Both the position numbers and the translations under genes were made by a program. This document shows, in pieces, positions 42,024 through 52,272 of a DNA stretch of 64,000 nucleotides (its first letter is position 1; every line of letters starts with the position of its first letter). The notes below the pieces were generated by a model. The model searched no databases. It had not been told where the DNA came from and was given only the letters and a program-made list of their open reading frames with translations. Source of the stretch: Neisseria animalis (GTDB lineage: Bacteria; Pseudomonadota; Gammaproteobacteria; Burkholderiales; Neisseriaceae); NCBI RefSeq assembly GCF_900636515.1, contig NZ_LR134287.1:1116001-1180000 (forward strand), read 5' to 3'.

Positions 42024-43055
42024 TTACTTGTCGTACTGCAGGCCGAAGTGGGCGTAGGCGCGTTCGGTAGCCGTTCTGCCGCGCGGGGTGCGTTGCAGGA
42101 ATCCTTGTTGGATCAGATACGGCTCGATAACGTCTTCAATCGTATCGGTCGATTCGCCGATGGCGGCGGCAATGTTTTCCAAACCTACCGGCCCGCCGCT
42201 GAATTTATATAAAACCGCTTCTAAAAATTTTCTGTCCATCACGTCCAAGCCCTGATGATCGACATCCAGCATACTCAGGGCGGCATCGGCGGTTGGGGCA
42301 TCAATCATGCCGCCGTTTTTGACTTCGGCATAATCGCGCACCCGACGCAGCAGGCGGTTGGCGATACGGGGCGTACCGCGGCTGCGTTTGGCCACTTCCA
42401 TTGCGCCTTCTTCACCCATTTCCAACTGCAAAAGTTGTGCGGAGCGGCTGACAATGGTGGCCAAATCGCGGTTTTCGTAAAACTCCAAGCGGGAAACGAT
42501 GCCGAAACGGTCGCGTAAGGGGTTGGTCAGCATACCGGCGCGGGTGGTAGCGCCGATAAGGGTAAACGGCGGCAGATCGATTTTAACCGAACGGGCGGCA
42601 GGACCTTCGCCGATCATGATGTCGAGCTGGTAGTCTTCCATTGCCGGATAGAGGATTTCTTCGACAACGGGGCTTAGGCGGTGGATTTCATCGATAAATA
42701 ACACATCGTGCGGTTCGAGATTGGTCAGCAATGCCGCCAAATCGCCGGCGCGTTCCAATACAGGACCGCTGGTTTGGCGCAGGTTGACACCCAGCTCGCG
42801 CGAGATGATGTGCGCCAGCGTGGTTTTACCTAAACCGGGCGGGCCGAAAAGCAGGGTGTGGTCGAGTGCTTCGCCCCGCTTTTTGGCGGCTTGGATAAAA
42901 ATGGCCAATTGTTCTTTGGCTTTGCGCTGCCCGATATAGTCTTCCAGCGTTTTCGGACGTAGGGCGCGCTCTAAAAGTTCTTCTTGGCTGGAGATGTTTT
43001 GTGCGCTGATGATGCGTTGCGGTTGCGGTGCAGTCAGGTTGTCGGTTTGTAACAT
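42024..43055 (-). CDS. ruvB: Holliday junction branch-migration helicase RuvB
   Basis: 343 residues. The AAA+ core has Walker A '[16 protein letters not shown]', Walker B '[12 protein letters not shown]', sensor '[12 protein letters not shown]' and '[14 protein letters not shown]'. The C-terminal winged helix ends '[16 protein letters not shown]'. With RuvA it drives branch migration. It is followed by no ruv genes; the small gene upstream (43107) is 51 bases away and may be co-transcribed. Confidence 0.97.
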   Translation of the reverse strand: MLQTDNLTAPQPQRIISAQNISSQEELLERALRPKTLEDYIGQRKAKEQLAIFIQAAKKRGEALDHTLLFGPPGLGKTTLAHIISRELGVNLRQTSGPVLERAGDLAALLTNLEPHDVLFIDEIHRLSPVVEEILYPAMEDYQLDIMIGEGPAARSVKIDLPPFTLIGATTRAGMLTNPLRDRFGIVSRLEFYENRDLATIVSRSAQLLQLEMGEEGAMEVAKRSRGTPRIANRLLRRVRDYAEVKNGGMIDAPTADAALSMLDVDHQGLDVMDRKFLEAVLYKFSGGPVGLENIAAAIGESTDTIEDVIEPYLIQQGFLQRTPRGRTATERAYAHFGLQYDK

Positions 43056-43106
43056 GGTTCGCGGTTTCTCTGAAAATGCAGACGGCTTTCGGGCGGATAA
43101 ATCAGC

Positions 43107-43418
43107 TCAGCTTCTCTGTTCGCGCCATTGCAGATAATCGCGCAGCGGCGGCATGGGAGGATTGATGCAGTGCGGGCAGACGCCGGTTACGTCTTCATCG
43201 TCGCTGTCGATATGGAAAGCATCGGGATCGAAGCGCGCCTGCTGTAAAACGGTTTGGGCGAGGGCTTGTTCCTGAACAACGTCAAATCCGAAGCGTTGCA
43301 GGATTTCTTCCAACAGCCGGATTTCTCCGCTGCTGAAATCTTTGCTGTGGCGGATAATCATGTCGCGATAGTCGGAATGGCTGATTTTTTGCTGTAACAG
43401 TGCGGTCAGGTTGCTCAT
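43107..43418 (-). CDS. Conserved hypothetical protein (103 aa)
   Basis: 103 soluble residues, starting MSNLTALLQQKISHSDYRDMIIRHS. An acidic centre ('DSDDEDVTGV') is followed by 'CPHCINPPMPPLRDYLQW'. The CPHC pair could bind zinc but only two Cys are present. I recognise no family. It is transcribed towards ruvB and likely in the same operon. The start ATG lies just after an uptake sequence. Confidence 0.7.
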   Translation of the reverse strand: MSNLTALLQQKISHSDYRDMIIRHSKDFSSGEIRLLEEILQRFGFDVVQEQALAQTVLQQARFDPDAFHIDSDDEDVTGVCPHCINPPMPPLRDYLQWREQRS

Positions 43419-43564
43419 GAGTCAGGATATGCCGTCTGAAAAACGCTATTATAGCGGAAAGCAGCGTAATATCGGAGAGCGATAGGCCGAAAACAGGATA
43501 GACAATTTCTGTATAGTCGGCTATCGTTATATTATTTATATCGTAACAACCGACAGGGGAAAAC

Positions 43565-44962
43565 ATGACGTTCCGTATTGAACACGACCTGCTGGGCGAG
43601 CGTAAAATTCCTGCAGACGTTTACTGGGGAATCCATACCTTGCGAGCAGTGGAAAATTTTAATATTTCTACACAAAAAATTGCCGATGTGCCGCTGTTTG
43701 TCCGCAGCATGGTAATGGTTAAGAAAGCGACCGCGCAAGCCAATGCGGAATTGGGTGCAGTGCCGTCTGCAATTGCCGCCGCCATCGAACAAGCCTGCGA
43801 CGAGGTATTGCTCAAAGGCCGCTGTTTGGATCAGTTTCCTTCTGATGTTTATCAGGGCGGCGCCGGTACATCGGTAAATATGAACACTAATGAAGTGATT
43901 GCAAACTTGGCCTTGGAAATTCTGGGTCATGAGAAAGGGCGTTACGACATCGTAAACCCGATGGATCATGTCAATGCCAGCCAGTCTACCAATGACGCTT
44001 ATCCTACCGGCTTCCGTTTGGCGGTATATTACAGCATTGGAGAAATGCTCGACAAACTGCGTGTGCTGCGCGATGCCTTCGCCGCCAAAGCAGAAGAGTT
44101 TAAAGATATTTTGAAAATGGGGCGTACCCAGCTTCAGGATGCTGTGCCGATGACGGCAGGGCAGGAGTTTTTATCGTTCCAAGTATTATTGGACGAAGAA
44201 ATCCTCAATCTCGACCGTACCCGTGCTTTATTGTTGGAAGTCAACTTGGGGGCAACCGCCATCGGTACCGGCGTCAACACGCCGAAAGGTTATGCAGCTT
44301 TGGTGGTTGAGAAACTGGCAGCCGTCAGCGGCTTGCCGTGTACGCTCACGCCCAACCTGATTGAAGCCACTTCCGACTGCGGTGCTTATGTGATGGTACA
44401 TGGTGCATTGAAACGCACCGCCGTCAAACTCTCGAAAATCTGTAACGACTTGCGCTTGCTTTCCTCCGGCCCGCGAGCCGGCTTGAAAGAAATCAACTTG
44501 CCGGAAATGCAGGCAGGCTCATCAATCATGCCGGCCAAAGTCAACCCCGTGATTCCCGAAGTTGTCAACCAAGTCTGCTTTAAAGTAATCGGCAATGATA
44601 CAGCCATTACTTTTGCCGCAGAGGCAGGACAGCTCCAACTGAATGTGATGGAACCCGTTATCGCCCAATGTATGTTTGAGACCATTTCGCTGTTGGGTAA
44701 CGCCAGCGTTAATTTGGCGGAAAAATGCGTCAGCGGGATTACGGTAAACCGGGAAATCTGCGAGCGTTATGTATTCAACTCCATCGGTTTGGTGACTTAT
44801 CTCAATCCGTATATCGGCCATCACAATGGCGATGTTGTCGGAAAAATCTGCGCCGAAACCGGAAAAGGCGTGCGGGAAGTGGTCTTGGAGCGCGGTCTGT
44901 TGAGCGAAGAAGAGCTGGACCGTATTCTGTCGCCGGAAAATCTGATGAATCCGCACGCTTAA
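43565..44962 (+). CDS. aspA: Aspartate ammonia-lyase
   Basis: 465 residues. The fumarase/aspartase signature '[12 protein letters not shown]' lies near 319-330. '[23 protein letters not shown]' and '[14 protein letters not shown]' are typical of aspartase rather than fumarase, as is the N-terminus '[25 protein letters not shown]'. It interconverts aspartate with fumarate and ammonia. It is single, with a TATTATTTATAT-rich promoter region upstream, and separated from lpd by a Correia element and a terminator. Confidence 0.95.
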   Translation: MTFRIEHDLLGERKIPADVYWGIHTLRAVENFNISTQKIADVPLFVRSMVMVKKATAQANAELGAVPSAIAAAIEQACDEVLLKGRCLDQFPSDVYQGGAGTSVNMNTNEVIANLALEILGHEKGRYDIVNPMDHVNASQSTNDAYPTGFRLAVYYSIGEMLDKLRVLRDAFAAKAEEFKDILKMGRTQLQDAVPMTAGQEFLSFQVLLDEEILNLDRTRALLLEVNLGATAIGTGVNTPKGYAALVVEKLAAVSGLPCTLTPNLIEATSDCGAYVMVHGALKRTAVKLSKICNDLRLLSSGPRAGLKEINLPEMQAGSSIMPAKVNPVIPEVVNQVCFKVIGNDTAITFAAEAGQLQLNVMEPVIAQCMFETISLLGNASVNLAEKCVSGITVNREICERYVFNSIGLVTYLNPYIGHHNGDVVGKICAETGKGVREVVLERGLLSEEELDRILSPENLMNPHA

Positions 44963-45111
44963 AGTTAAGATAAAGTGAGGTATGGTTATATTTCACTTTA
45001 TCTTAAAAAAGAACGTGCTGTGGCGAGGGAGCTGCAAAGCGTTTGTTGGGTTTCATTGTCTTTTTTCTGAACTCATCAAAAGCCAAAACAGAATTTCTCT
45101 TAAATTGAAGT

Positions 45112-45218
45112 TATAGTCGAATAAAATAAGAATGAGACAAGGCAGCGAAGCCGCAGACAGTACACATAGTACGGCAAGGCAAAGTAACGCTGTATCATTC
45201 TTATTTTAAATGACTATA
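45112..45218 (+). repeat. Correia-type miniature element (copy D)
   Basis: A 107 bp copy with a single visible difference from copy A (AAAGTAACGC instead of AAAGCAACGC). Located between the convergent aspA and lpd genes. Confidence 0.9.
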
Positions 45219-45246
45219 AAAGACCAAGATAACGCAAAGATATAGG

Positions 45247-45285
45247 AAGGCCGTCTGTAAAAAGTTAATTTACAGACGGCCTTTT
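45247..45285. terminator. Bidirectional terminator between aspA and lpd
   Basis: AAGGCCGTCTGTAAA and TTTACAGACGGCCTTTT form a compact stem with T/A tracts. The arms contain GTCTGTAAA, a rarer uptake-sequence variant. Confidence 0.85.
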
Positions 45286-45328
45286 AATGAATAATGCTTA
45301 CAGTTTTTTGTTGCAAACTGTTATGACA

Positions 45329-47125
45329 TTATTTCTTTTTCTTTTGCGGCGGCAGGTCGGTACATACGCCCAAAGCCACTTCCGCAGCCATACCAATGGA
45401 TTCACCCAAGGTCGGGTGCGGATGGATGGTGCGGCCGATGTCCTCGGCATCACAACCCATTTCAATCGCCAAACAGATTTCACCGATCATGTCGCCACCA
45501 TTCGGACCGACGATACCGCCGCCGATGATTCTGCCGCTTTCGGCATCAAAAATCAGCTTGGTAAAGCCGTTGTCGCAGCCATTGGCAATCGCACGGCCGG
45601 AAGCTGCCCACGGGAAGGTAGCTTTGGTGATTTTAATGCCGTCTGCTTTTGCAGAGGTTTCGGTTACGCCGACCCATGCTACTTCAGGTGAAGTAAAGGC
45701 TACACCCGGAATGACGCGCGCATCGAAGTAGGCTTTGTGGCCTGCACAGTTTTCGGCGGCAACGTGGCCTTCGTGTACGGCTTTGTGCGCCAACATCGGT
45801 TGGCCGACGATGTCGCCGATGGCGTAAATGTGCGGCACGTTGGTACGCATTTGCTTGTCGACTTCGATGAAACCGCGTTCGGTAACGGCGACACCGGCTT
45901 TTTCTGCACCGATGAGTTTGCCGTTTGGCGCACGTCCGGCAGCCACCAGCACGCAATCATAGCGTTGCGGTTCGGCAGGTGCGTTTTCGCCTTCAAACGT
46001 TACATAGATACCGTCTTCGCGTGCTTCTACGGCTACGGTTTTGGTGTTGGTCATGATGCGGTCGAAGCGGTGTTCGTTGGCTTTCTGCCATACTTTCACC
46101 AAGTCGCGGTCTGCACCCTGCATCAGGCCGTCCATCATTTCCACTACTTCCAGACGGGTGCCCAAAGTGCTGTAAACCGTACCCATTTCGAGGCCGATGA
46201 TGCCGCCGCCGATAATCAGCATATTGCCCGGTACTTCTTTCAGTGCCAATGCGCCGGTAGAGTCGATGATGCGCGGGTCTTGCGGGATAAACGGCAGGTT
46301 CATCACGCGGCTGCCCGCGGCGATAATGGCGTTTTTAAATTGGATGGTGCGTTTTTCGCCGGTTTCTACCAGCGGTGCATCGTATTCGCCGGTTTCGGTC
46401 AGGGCGACTTCGATATGGTGCGCGCCGACAAATTGGCCGTTACCGCGGATGACATCTACTTTGCGTGCTTTGGCCATGCCGTTCAAACCGCCGGTCAGGC
46501 GGCCGACAACGTTGTTTTTGTAGGTACGCAACATATCGATGTCCAGTTCCGGCTCTTGGTATTTGATACCGTTGGCGGCAAGATGGCGCACTTCGTCGAT
46601 TACGTTGGCGTTGTGCAGCAGTGCTTTGGACGGAATGCAGCCTACGTTCAGGCATACGCCGCCCAAGGTGGAGAAGCGTTCCACGATGGCAACTTTCAAA
46701 CCTTCGTCGGCTGCGGCGAAGGCAGCGGAATAACCGCCCGGTCCGCCGCCCAATACCACTACGTCGTATTCCGCATCGGCGTTACCGCTGAATGCAGCGG
46801 CTTGCGGTGCGGCTGCGACTGCTTTCGGGGCTTCTTGTGCCGGAGCGGCGGCAGGCGCGGCTTCGGCTTTTGGCTCCTCTGCGGCAGAGGCGGATTCAAC
46901 TACCAGAATCACGCCGCCTTCGGAGATTTTGTCGCCGACTTTAACTTTCACTTCTTTCACCACGCCTGCGGCTTCGGCAGGTACGTCCATGGTGGCTTTG
47001 TCGGTTTCCAAAGTAATCAGGGTGTCGTCAACGGAGATGGTGTCGCCCGCTTTGACTTCTACGGCGATGATGTCCACATTTTCATGGCCGCCGATGTCGG
47101 GCACTTTCAATTCGATTAAGCTCAT
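45329..47125 (-). CDS. lpdA: Dihydrolipoyl dehydrogenase with N-terminal lipoyl domain (E3)
   Basis: 598 residues. A lipoyl domain (1-78, with the lipoylated Lys in '[10 protein letters not shown]') is joined by an Ala/Pro-rich linker to the flavoprotein: FAD motif 'VVLGGGPGGYSAAFAAADEG' (about 127), redox disulfide 'GGVCLNVGCIPSKAL', NAD motif 'IIGGGIIGLEMGTVYSTLG' and C-terminal 'HPHPTLGESIGMAAE'. It reoxidises the E2 lipoyl groups. The extra lipoyl domain is a known neisserial feature. It lies downstream of aceF, as expected for a pdh operon. Confidence 0.96.
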   Translation of the reverse strand: MSLIELKVPDIGGHENVDIIAVEVKAGDTISVDDTLITLETDKATMDVPAEAAGVVKEVKVKVGDKISEGGVILVVESASAAEEPKAEAAPAAAPAQEAPKAVAAAPQAAAFSGNADAEYDVVVLGGGPGGYSAAFAAADEGLKVAIVERFSTLGGVCLNVGCIPSKALLHNANVIDEVRHLAANGIKYQEPELDIDMLRTYKNNVVGRLTGGLNGMAKARKVDVIRGNGQFVGAHHIEVALTETGEYDAPLVETGEKRTIQFKNAIIAAGSRVMNLPFIPQDPRIIDSTGALALKEVPGNMLIIGGGIIGLEMGTVYSTLGTRLEVVEMMDGLMQGADRDLVKVWQKANEHRFDRIMTNTKTVAVEAREDGIYVTFEGENAPAEPQRYDCVLVAAGRAPNGKLIGAEKAGVAVTERGFIEVDKQMRTNVPHIYAIGDIVGQPMLAHKAVHEGHVAAENCAGHKAYFDARVIPGVAFTSPEVAWVGVTETSAKADGIKITKATFPWAASGRAIANGCDNGFTKLIFDAESGRIIGGGIVGPNGGDMIGEICLAIEMGCDAEDIGRTIHPHPTLGESIGMAAEVALGVCTDLPPQKKKK

Positions 47126-47350
47126 TTTGCATCTTTCTTTGATTATTCCGTTTCAGACGGCCTGAAGCTCATAAAGGCCGTCTGAAAAATCCGTGTTACC
47201 GTATAGGGATTGGTTTTGCAGGGAATGCGGCTCCGTCAGGCTGTTTTGCCGGCAAAATGACGGGATTTTTCACATTGCATCAAACATCCTTCCCGTTTAT
47301 GTTCAGACGGCCTGAACGGATATTAATATTCAAAGGCCGTCTGAAAACCA

Positions 47351-48991
47351 TTACAGGGTAATACGGCGGAAGTCTTTCAACAGGTTGGCCAAGAACACGG
47401 TGAAGCGCATACCTGCCGCACCGTCGATTACGCGGTGGTCGAACGACAGGCTCAGCGGACACATCAGGCGCGGCTCGAACTCTTTGCCGTTCCATACCGG
47501 TTTCATTTGTGATTTGCACACGCCCAAAATGGCGACTTCCGGTGCGTTCACAATCGGGGTAAAACCGGTACCGCCGATGCCGCCCAAGCTGGAGATGGTA
47601 AAGCATGCGCCTTGCATTTCCTGCGGTTTGAGCTTGCCTTCGCGGGCTTTTTTCGACAATTCGGTCAATTCTTGGCTGATTTGTTTCAGGCCTTTTTGAT
47701 CCACATCTTTAATCACCGGTACCACCAAACCGTTCGGCGTATCGGCGGCAAAACCGATGTTGAAGTAGTTTTTCAATACCAGATTGTCGCCGTCCAGAGA
47801 GGCGTTGAATTCCGGGAAAGCTTTCAGCGCGGAAACCGAGGCTTTGATGATGAATGCCAACGGCGAGAGTTTCACACCTTCGCGCTCCCACTCTTTATTG
47901 AGTTGTTTGCGGAATTCTTCCAGCTCGGTCATGTCGGCATCTTCATTGACGGTAACGTGCGGGATGACTACCCAGTTGCGCGACAGGTTTTGGCCGGAAA
48001 TTTTCTTGATGCGGCTCAGTTCTTTTACTTCTACCGAACCGAATTTGCTGAAGTCCACTTTCGGCCACGGCAGCAGATCCAAGCCGCCGCCGAGGGATGC
48101 GGTAGCGGCAGCCGGTGCGGCTTTGCCCGCACCGCCCTGCATGGCGGCTTTGACGAAGGCTTTAATGTCGTCGCCCATAATCCGGCCTTTCAGGCCGGTA
48201 CCGGTTACCAAGCCCAAATCGACACCCAATTCGCGCGCCAGTTTGCGTGCGGAAGGGCCGGCGTGGGCTTTGACGAAGGAAGCTTCGTTAATAGGGGTGT
48301 TGCCGAATGCGGCAGCCGGTGCGGCCGGTGCAGCGGCTTGTGCGGGTGCGGCAGCGGGAGCCGGTGCGGCTGCTTTAGGTGCTTCGGCAGCAGGAGCAGG
48401 AGCGGCGGCAGGTGCGCCGGCTGCTTCTACTTCGATAATGGCAGAGCCTTCGGATACTTTGTCGCCGACTTTAATCAAAACGGCTTTCACTACGCCGGCT
48501 GCGGTAGAAGGCACGTCCATAGTGGCTTTGTCGGTTTCCAAAGTAATCAGGGTGTCGTCAACGGCGACGGTATCGCCGGCTTTGACTTCTACCGCAATCA
48601 CGTCCACATCGCTGTGGCCGCCGATGTCGGGTACGGTCACGGTTACGGTACCTGCTGCGGCGGCAGGCGCGGCAGCCGGAGCGGGTGCGCTTTCGACAGG
48701 GGCAGGTGCCGGTGAGGCTTCCTGAGCCGGGGCAGCAGGTGCTTCGGCAGCAGCACCGGTTTCCACCAGTAGAATCACGCCGCCTTCGGAAATTTTGTCG
48801 CCGACTTTGACTTTGACTTCTTTTACCACACCTGCTGCATCGGCAGGAACGTCCATGGTGGCTTTGTCGGTTTCCAGGGTAATCAGGGTGTCGTCAACCG
48901 CAATGGTGTCGCCGGCTTTGACTTCTACGGCGATGATGTCTACATTTTCATGACCGCCGATATCGGGTACTTTGATTTCTACGATACTCAT
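47351..48991 (-). CDS. aceF: Pyruvate dehydrogenase E2, dihydrolipoyl acetyltransferase
   Basis: 546 residues. Two lipoyl domains (1-77 and about 119-196), each with '[10 protein letters not shown]', are separated by Ala/Pro linkers. A peripheral subunit-binding domain follows (about 250-285, '[28 protein letters not shown]'), then the catalytic domain with '[18 protein letters not shown]' near the C-terminus. It transfers acetyl groups to CoA. The first lipoyl domain is almost the same as that of Lpd. It lies 151 bases downstream of aceE and shares its operon. Confidence 0.96.
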   Translation of the reverse strand: MSIVEIKVPDIGGHENVDIIAVEVKAGDTIAVDDTLITLETDKATMDVPADAAGVVKEVKVKVGDKISEGGVILLVETGAAAEAPAAPAQEASPAPAPVESAPAPAAAPAAAAGTVTVTVPDIGGHSDVDVIAVEVKAGDTVAVDDTLITLETDKATMDVPSTAAGVVKAVLIKVGDKVSEGSAIIEVEAAGAPAAAPAPAAEAPKAAAPAPAAAPAQAAAPAAPAAAFGNTPINEASFVKAHAGPSARKLARELGVDLGLVTGTGLKGRIMGDDIKAFVKAAMQGGAGKAAPAAATASLGGGLDLLPWPKVDFSKFGSVEVKELSRIKKISGQNLSRNWVVIPHVTVNEDADMTELEEFRKQLNKEWEREGVKLSPLAFIIKASVSALKAFPEFNASLDGDNLVLKNYFNIGFAADTPNGLVVPVIKDVDQKGLKQISQELTELSKKAREGKLKPQEMQGACFTISSLGGIGGTGFTPIVNAPEVAILGVCKSQMKPVWNGKEFEPRLMCPLSLSFDHRVIDGAAGMRFTVFLANLLKDFRRITL

Positions 48992-49142
48992 TGAGAGTTT
49001 CCTTTTATGCTTCTTGTCTTCGGCTGAAGGTTATCCGATTTTCAGCCGTCGTATTGGTTTCTGCGGCAAAGCTGCCGCGTTCCGCTTAAACAATACACCG
49101 TTTCAGACGGCCTCTGTCTGAGAGGCCGTCTGAAAACTGCGG

Positions 49143-51815
49143 TTAGCGTTTCCAGCTTGGGGCAGTGTCGGTTTGGATGCCGTATTTTTCGATGGCTTGT
49201 TTAACGGTTTCTTTGCTGACTTTGCCTTGGTCTGCCAATGCGCTCAGCGCGGCGACGGCTACGCTGTAACGGTCGACTTCGAAGAAGCGGCGCAGGTTGG
49301 CGCGGCTGTCGGAACGGCCGAAACCGTCGGTACCCAAAACGTGGTAGTCGTTCGGGATATAGGCGCGGATGCGGTCGGCAAAGCTGCGGATGTAGTCGGT
49401 AGCGGCAACAACAGGACCTTCGTGTCCTTGCAGCTGGGCAGTTACAAACGGCAGTTTGTTTTCTTCCAGCGGATGCAGGCGGTTGTAGCGTTCTGCTTCG
49501 ATTGCATCGCGGTGCAGCAGGTTGAACGACGGGCAAGACCAGATGTCGGCTTCAACACCGAAATCGTTTTTCAGCAACTCCGCACCTTTGATGACTTCGT
49601 TCAAAATCACGCCGGAACCCATCAGTTGGACTTTCTTGTCGGATTTGCCGCCTTCTTGCAGCAGGTACATGCCTTTCAGAATTTCCTGTTCGATGCCTTT
49701 GCGTTGCGGCATGGCAGGGTGGGCATAGTTTTCGTTCATCAGGGTCAGGTAGTAGAACACGTCTTCATTTTCGACGTACATGCGGCGCAGGCCGTCCTGA
49801 ATGATGACTGCCAATTCGTATTGGAAAGTCGGATCGTAAGATACGCAGTTCGGAATCAGGTCGGCTTGGATTTGGCTGTGGCCGTCTTCGTGTTGCAGAC
49901 CTTCGCCGTTCAAGGTTGTACGGCCGGCAGTACCGCCCAGCAGGAAACCGCGTGCGTGCATATCGCCGGCCGCCCATGCCAAGTCGCCCACGCGTTGGAA
50001 ACCGAACATCGAATAGTAGATGTAGAACGGAATCATGGCGTAGCGGTTGTTGGCGTAAGAAGTGGCCGCTGCAATCCAGTCTGCCATCGCACCCGGTTCG
50101 TTAATGCCTTCCTGCAGGATTTGACCGTCAACCGATTCTTTATAGAACATCAGTTGGTCTTTGTCTTGCGGGGTATACTGTTGGCCTTTCGGGTTCCAGA
50201 TGCCGTATTGGCGGAACATGCCTTCCATGCCGAAGGTACGGCTTTCATCAGGAACAATCGGTACGATGCGTTTGCCGATTTGTTTGTCTTTCAGCAAGGC
50301 AGACAAGATGCGCACAAATGCCATGGTGGTGGAAAATTCGCGGTCGCCGCTGGATTGCAGCTGTGCATCGAATGTTTCCAAAGCAGGAACCGGCAAGGCT
50401 TCGTTGTTCGGATTGCGCTGCGGCAGATAACCGCCCAATGCGTTGCGGCGTTCGCGCAGGTATTTCATTTCCTCGCTGTCTTCGGGGAAGCGGTAATACG
50501 GCAGGTCGCCGCTTTCGATTTGTTCGTCGCTTACCGGAATATCAAAACGGGTGCGGAATTGTTTCAGCGATTTCACGTCCATTTTTTTCGCTTGATGTGC
50601 GACGTTTTGACCTTCGCCGGAAGCGCCCATGCCGTAGCCTTTGATGGTTTTCGCCAAGATGACGGTCGGACGGCCGCCGGCATTGTTTACCGCTTCGTAG
50701 TATGCCGCATACACTTTGTGCGGATCGTGTCCGCCGCGGTTCAATGCCCATACTTCTTCGTCAGACATATTGGCGATGAGTGCTTTCAATTCGGGCGTAT
50801 TGAAGAAGTGTTCGCGGACATAAGAACCGTCTTTGGATTTGTAAGTCTGGTAGTCGCCGTCCAATACTTCTTCCATGCGTTTTTTCAGCGCATTGGTCGT
50901 GTCGCGTGCCAGCAGGGCATCCCATTTGCTGCCCCAAATCACTTTCAACACGTTCCAGCCGGCACCGCGGAAGTTGCCTTCCAGCTCTTGGATGATTTTG
51001 CCGTTGCCGCGCACGGGGCCGTCCAAGCGTTGCAGGTTACAGTTGATGACGAAAATCAGGTTGTCCAAGCCTTCGCGTGCGGCCAGTGCGATTGCGCCTT
51101 GGGATTCCGGCTCGTCCATTTCGCCGTCGCCGCAGAATACCCATACTTTGCGGCCTTTGGTTTTGCTCAAGCCGCGCGAATCCAAGTATTTCAGGAAACG
51201 GGCTTGGTAAATCGCCATCAGCGGGCCCAAGCCCATGGATACGGTCGGGAATTGCCAAAAATCGGGCAGCAGGTGGGGGTGGGGATAAGAAGGCAGGCCG
51301 TTACCTTCCGCTTCTTGGCGGAAGTTGTCCAACTGTTCTTCGGTCAGGCGGCCTTCAACAAACGCGCGCGCATAAATGCCGGGAGCCGCGTGGCCTTGGA
51401 AGAATACCATATCGCCCTCTTCGCCTTCGCCTTTGGCTTTCCAGAAATGATTGAAACCGACATCATACAAAGTGGCTGCCGATTGGAAGGAAGCAATGTG
51501 TCCGCCCAACTCCAAGTCTTTCTTGCCCGCACGCAGCACCATTGCCGCCGCATTCCAGCGGATTGCGGAACGGATGCGGTGTTCCAGCTCGTGGTTGCCC
51601 GGAGATTTTTGCTCTTTGCCTACCGGAATGGTATTGAGATAAGCGGTGGTAGCGTCGAACGGCATGTGAACGCCGCGGCGGCGTGTGTATTTCACCAGTT
51701 GTTCCAACAGGAAATGTGCACGGCTTTCGCCTTCAGCTTCCAATACGGAGCTCAGTGCGTCCAGCCATTCCTGTGTTTCAATCGGGTCAACATCGTGCGG
51801 TTGTGTGGACATCAT
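49143..51815 (-). CDS. aceE: Pyruvate dehydrogenase E1
   Basis: 890 residues, homodimeric E1 type. Thiamine diphosphate motif: 'VWVFCGDGEMDEPESQGAIALAAREGLDNLIFVINCN'. Also 'AKTIKGYGMGASGEGQN' and 'IVPIVPDESRTFGMEGMFRQYGIW'. It decarboxylates pyruvate and acetylates E2. Two Met codons start the frame (51815 and 51812). It is the first gene of the leftward aceE-aceF-lpd set. A long inverted repeat in the 5' region (51976-51983/52022-52029) may be a leader structure. Confidence 0.97.
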   Translation of the reverse strand: MMSTQPHDVDPIETQEWLDALSSVLEAEGESRAHFLLEQLVKYTRRRGVHMPFDATTAYLNTIPVGKEQKSPGNHELEHRIRSAIRWNAAAMVLRAGKKDLELGGHIASFQSAATLYDVGFNHFWKAKGEGEEGDMVFFQGHAAPGIYARAFVEGRLTEEQLDNFRQEAEGNGLPSYPHPHLLPDFWQFPTVSMGLGPLMAIYQARFLKYLDSRGLSKTKGRKVWVFCGDGEMDEPESQGAIALAAREGLDNLIFVINCNLQRLDGPVRGNGKIIQELEGNFRGAGWNVLKVIWGSKWDALLARDTTNALKKRMEEVLDGDYQTYKSKDGSYVREHFFNTPELKALIANMSDEEVWALNRGGHDPHKVYAAYYEAVNNAGGRPTVILAKTIKGYGMGASGEGQNVAHQAKKMDVKSLKQFRTRFDIPVSDEQIESGDLPYYRFPEDSEEMKYLRERRNALGGYLPQRNPNNEALPVPALETFDAQLQSSGDREFSTTMAFVRILSALLKDKQIGKRIVPIVPDESRTFGMEGMFRQYGIWNPKGQQYTPQDKDQLMFYKESVDGQILQEGINEPGAMADWIAAATSYANNRYAMIPFYIYYSMFGFQRVGDLAWAAGDMHARGFLLGGTAGRTTLNGEGLQHEDGHSQIQADLIPNCVSYDPTFQYELAVIIQDGLRRMYVENEDVFYYLTLMNENYAHPAMPQRKGIEQEILKGMYLLQEGGKSDKKVQLMGSGVILNEVIKGAELLKNDFGVEADIWSCPSFNLLHRDAIEAERYNRLHPLEENKLPFVTAQLQGHEGPVVAATDYIRSFADRIRAYIPNDYHVLGTDGFGRSDSRANLRRFFEVDRYSVAVAALSALADQGKVSKETVKQAIEKYGIQTDTAPSWKR

Positions 51816-52272
51816 TACTATCCTTTATGTTGAGTGTATCAGACTTGGTCTTGCGACCGCTTCGTTTGTTTTCGTTTCTGAGTGAAGTTGAAAAGAAAAC
51901 GTAAAACTAAAATAATTGAGGAGCTATCTTTGATTTCAAAGATTTGACGTTGTGATGTTTTAACTCGAAACACACGCCAAGCCTAAAATATTTCGCTTTG
52001 CTGCAAATCGTATCAGGTATTGGCTTGGCTGGCAAATTGTCTAGATGATTTTCCGTTTTGCAGACGGCCTTGAGGCTGTTTGGTGTCTTGTTATTTATTT
52101 TTTCGAAACAAAAGGAATAAAAAAAGAAAATAATAATGTAAATAGTATATTAAAAAGAAAATAGAAGGTTTGAAAATGATTTGATGGTGTAGAAGAGCAA
52201 AGAAATGAATGGAAATGTTAAAAGTCCGTACGGCTTTTAGAGCGGTACGGACTTTTGCAGACGGCCTTTTAC
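51816..52272. other. Leader/promoter region of aceE
   Basis: About 450 AT-rich bases. GCCAAGCC (51976-51983) and GGCTTGGC (52022-52029) can close a 38-base loop. TTTGA-TT-TCAAA lies near 51930. An uptake sequence is at 52054-52069 and the leuB terminator at 52220. No supported gene. Promoter elements are not clear enough to place. Confidence 0.45.
52220..52256 (-). terminator. Terminator of the leu genes
   Basis: AAAAGTCCGTAC (52220-52231) and GTACGGACTTTT (52245-52256) form a perfect 12 bp stem with a 13-base loop, just past the leuB stop codon. It is followed directly by an uptake sequence. Confidence 0.8.

Noticed and set aside
45737..47119. 460-residue frame antisense to lpd
   Set aside because: Mirror of the flavoprotein gene, without independent signals.
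49173..51833. 886-residue open frame antisense to aceE
   Set aside because: It lies opposite the conserved aceE gene. Long antisense frames arise here from the codon bias of highly expressed genes. The protein is Phe/Val-rich with no known motif.
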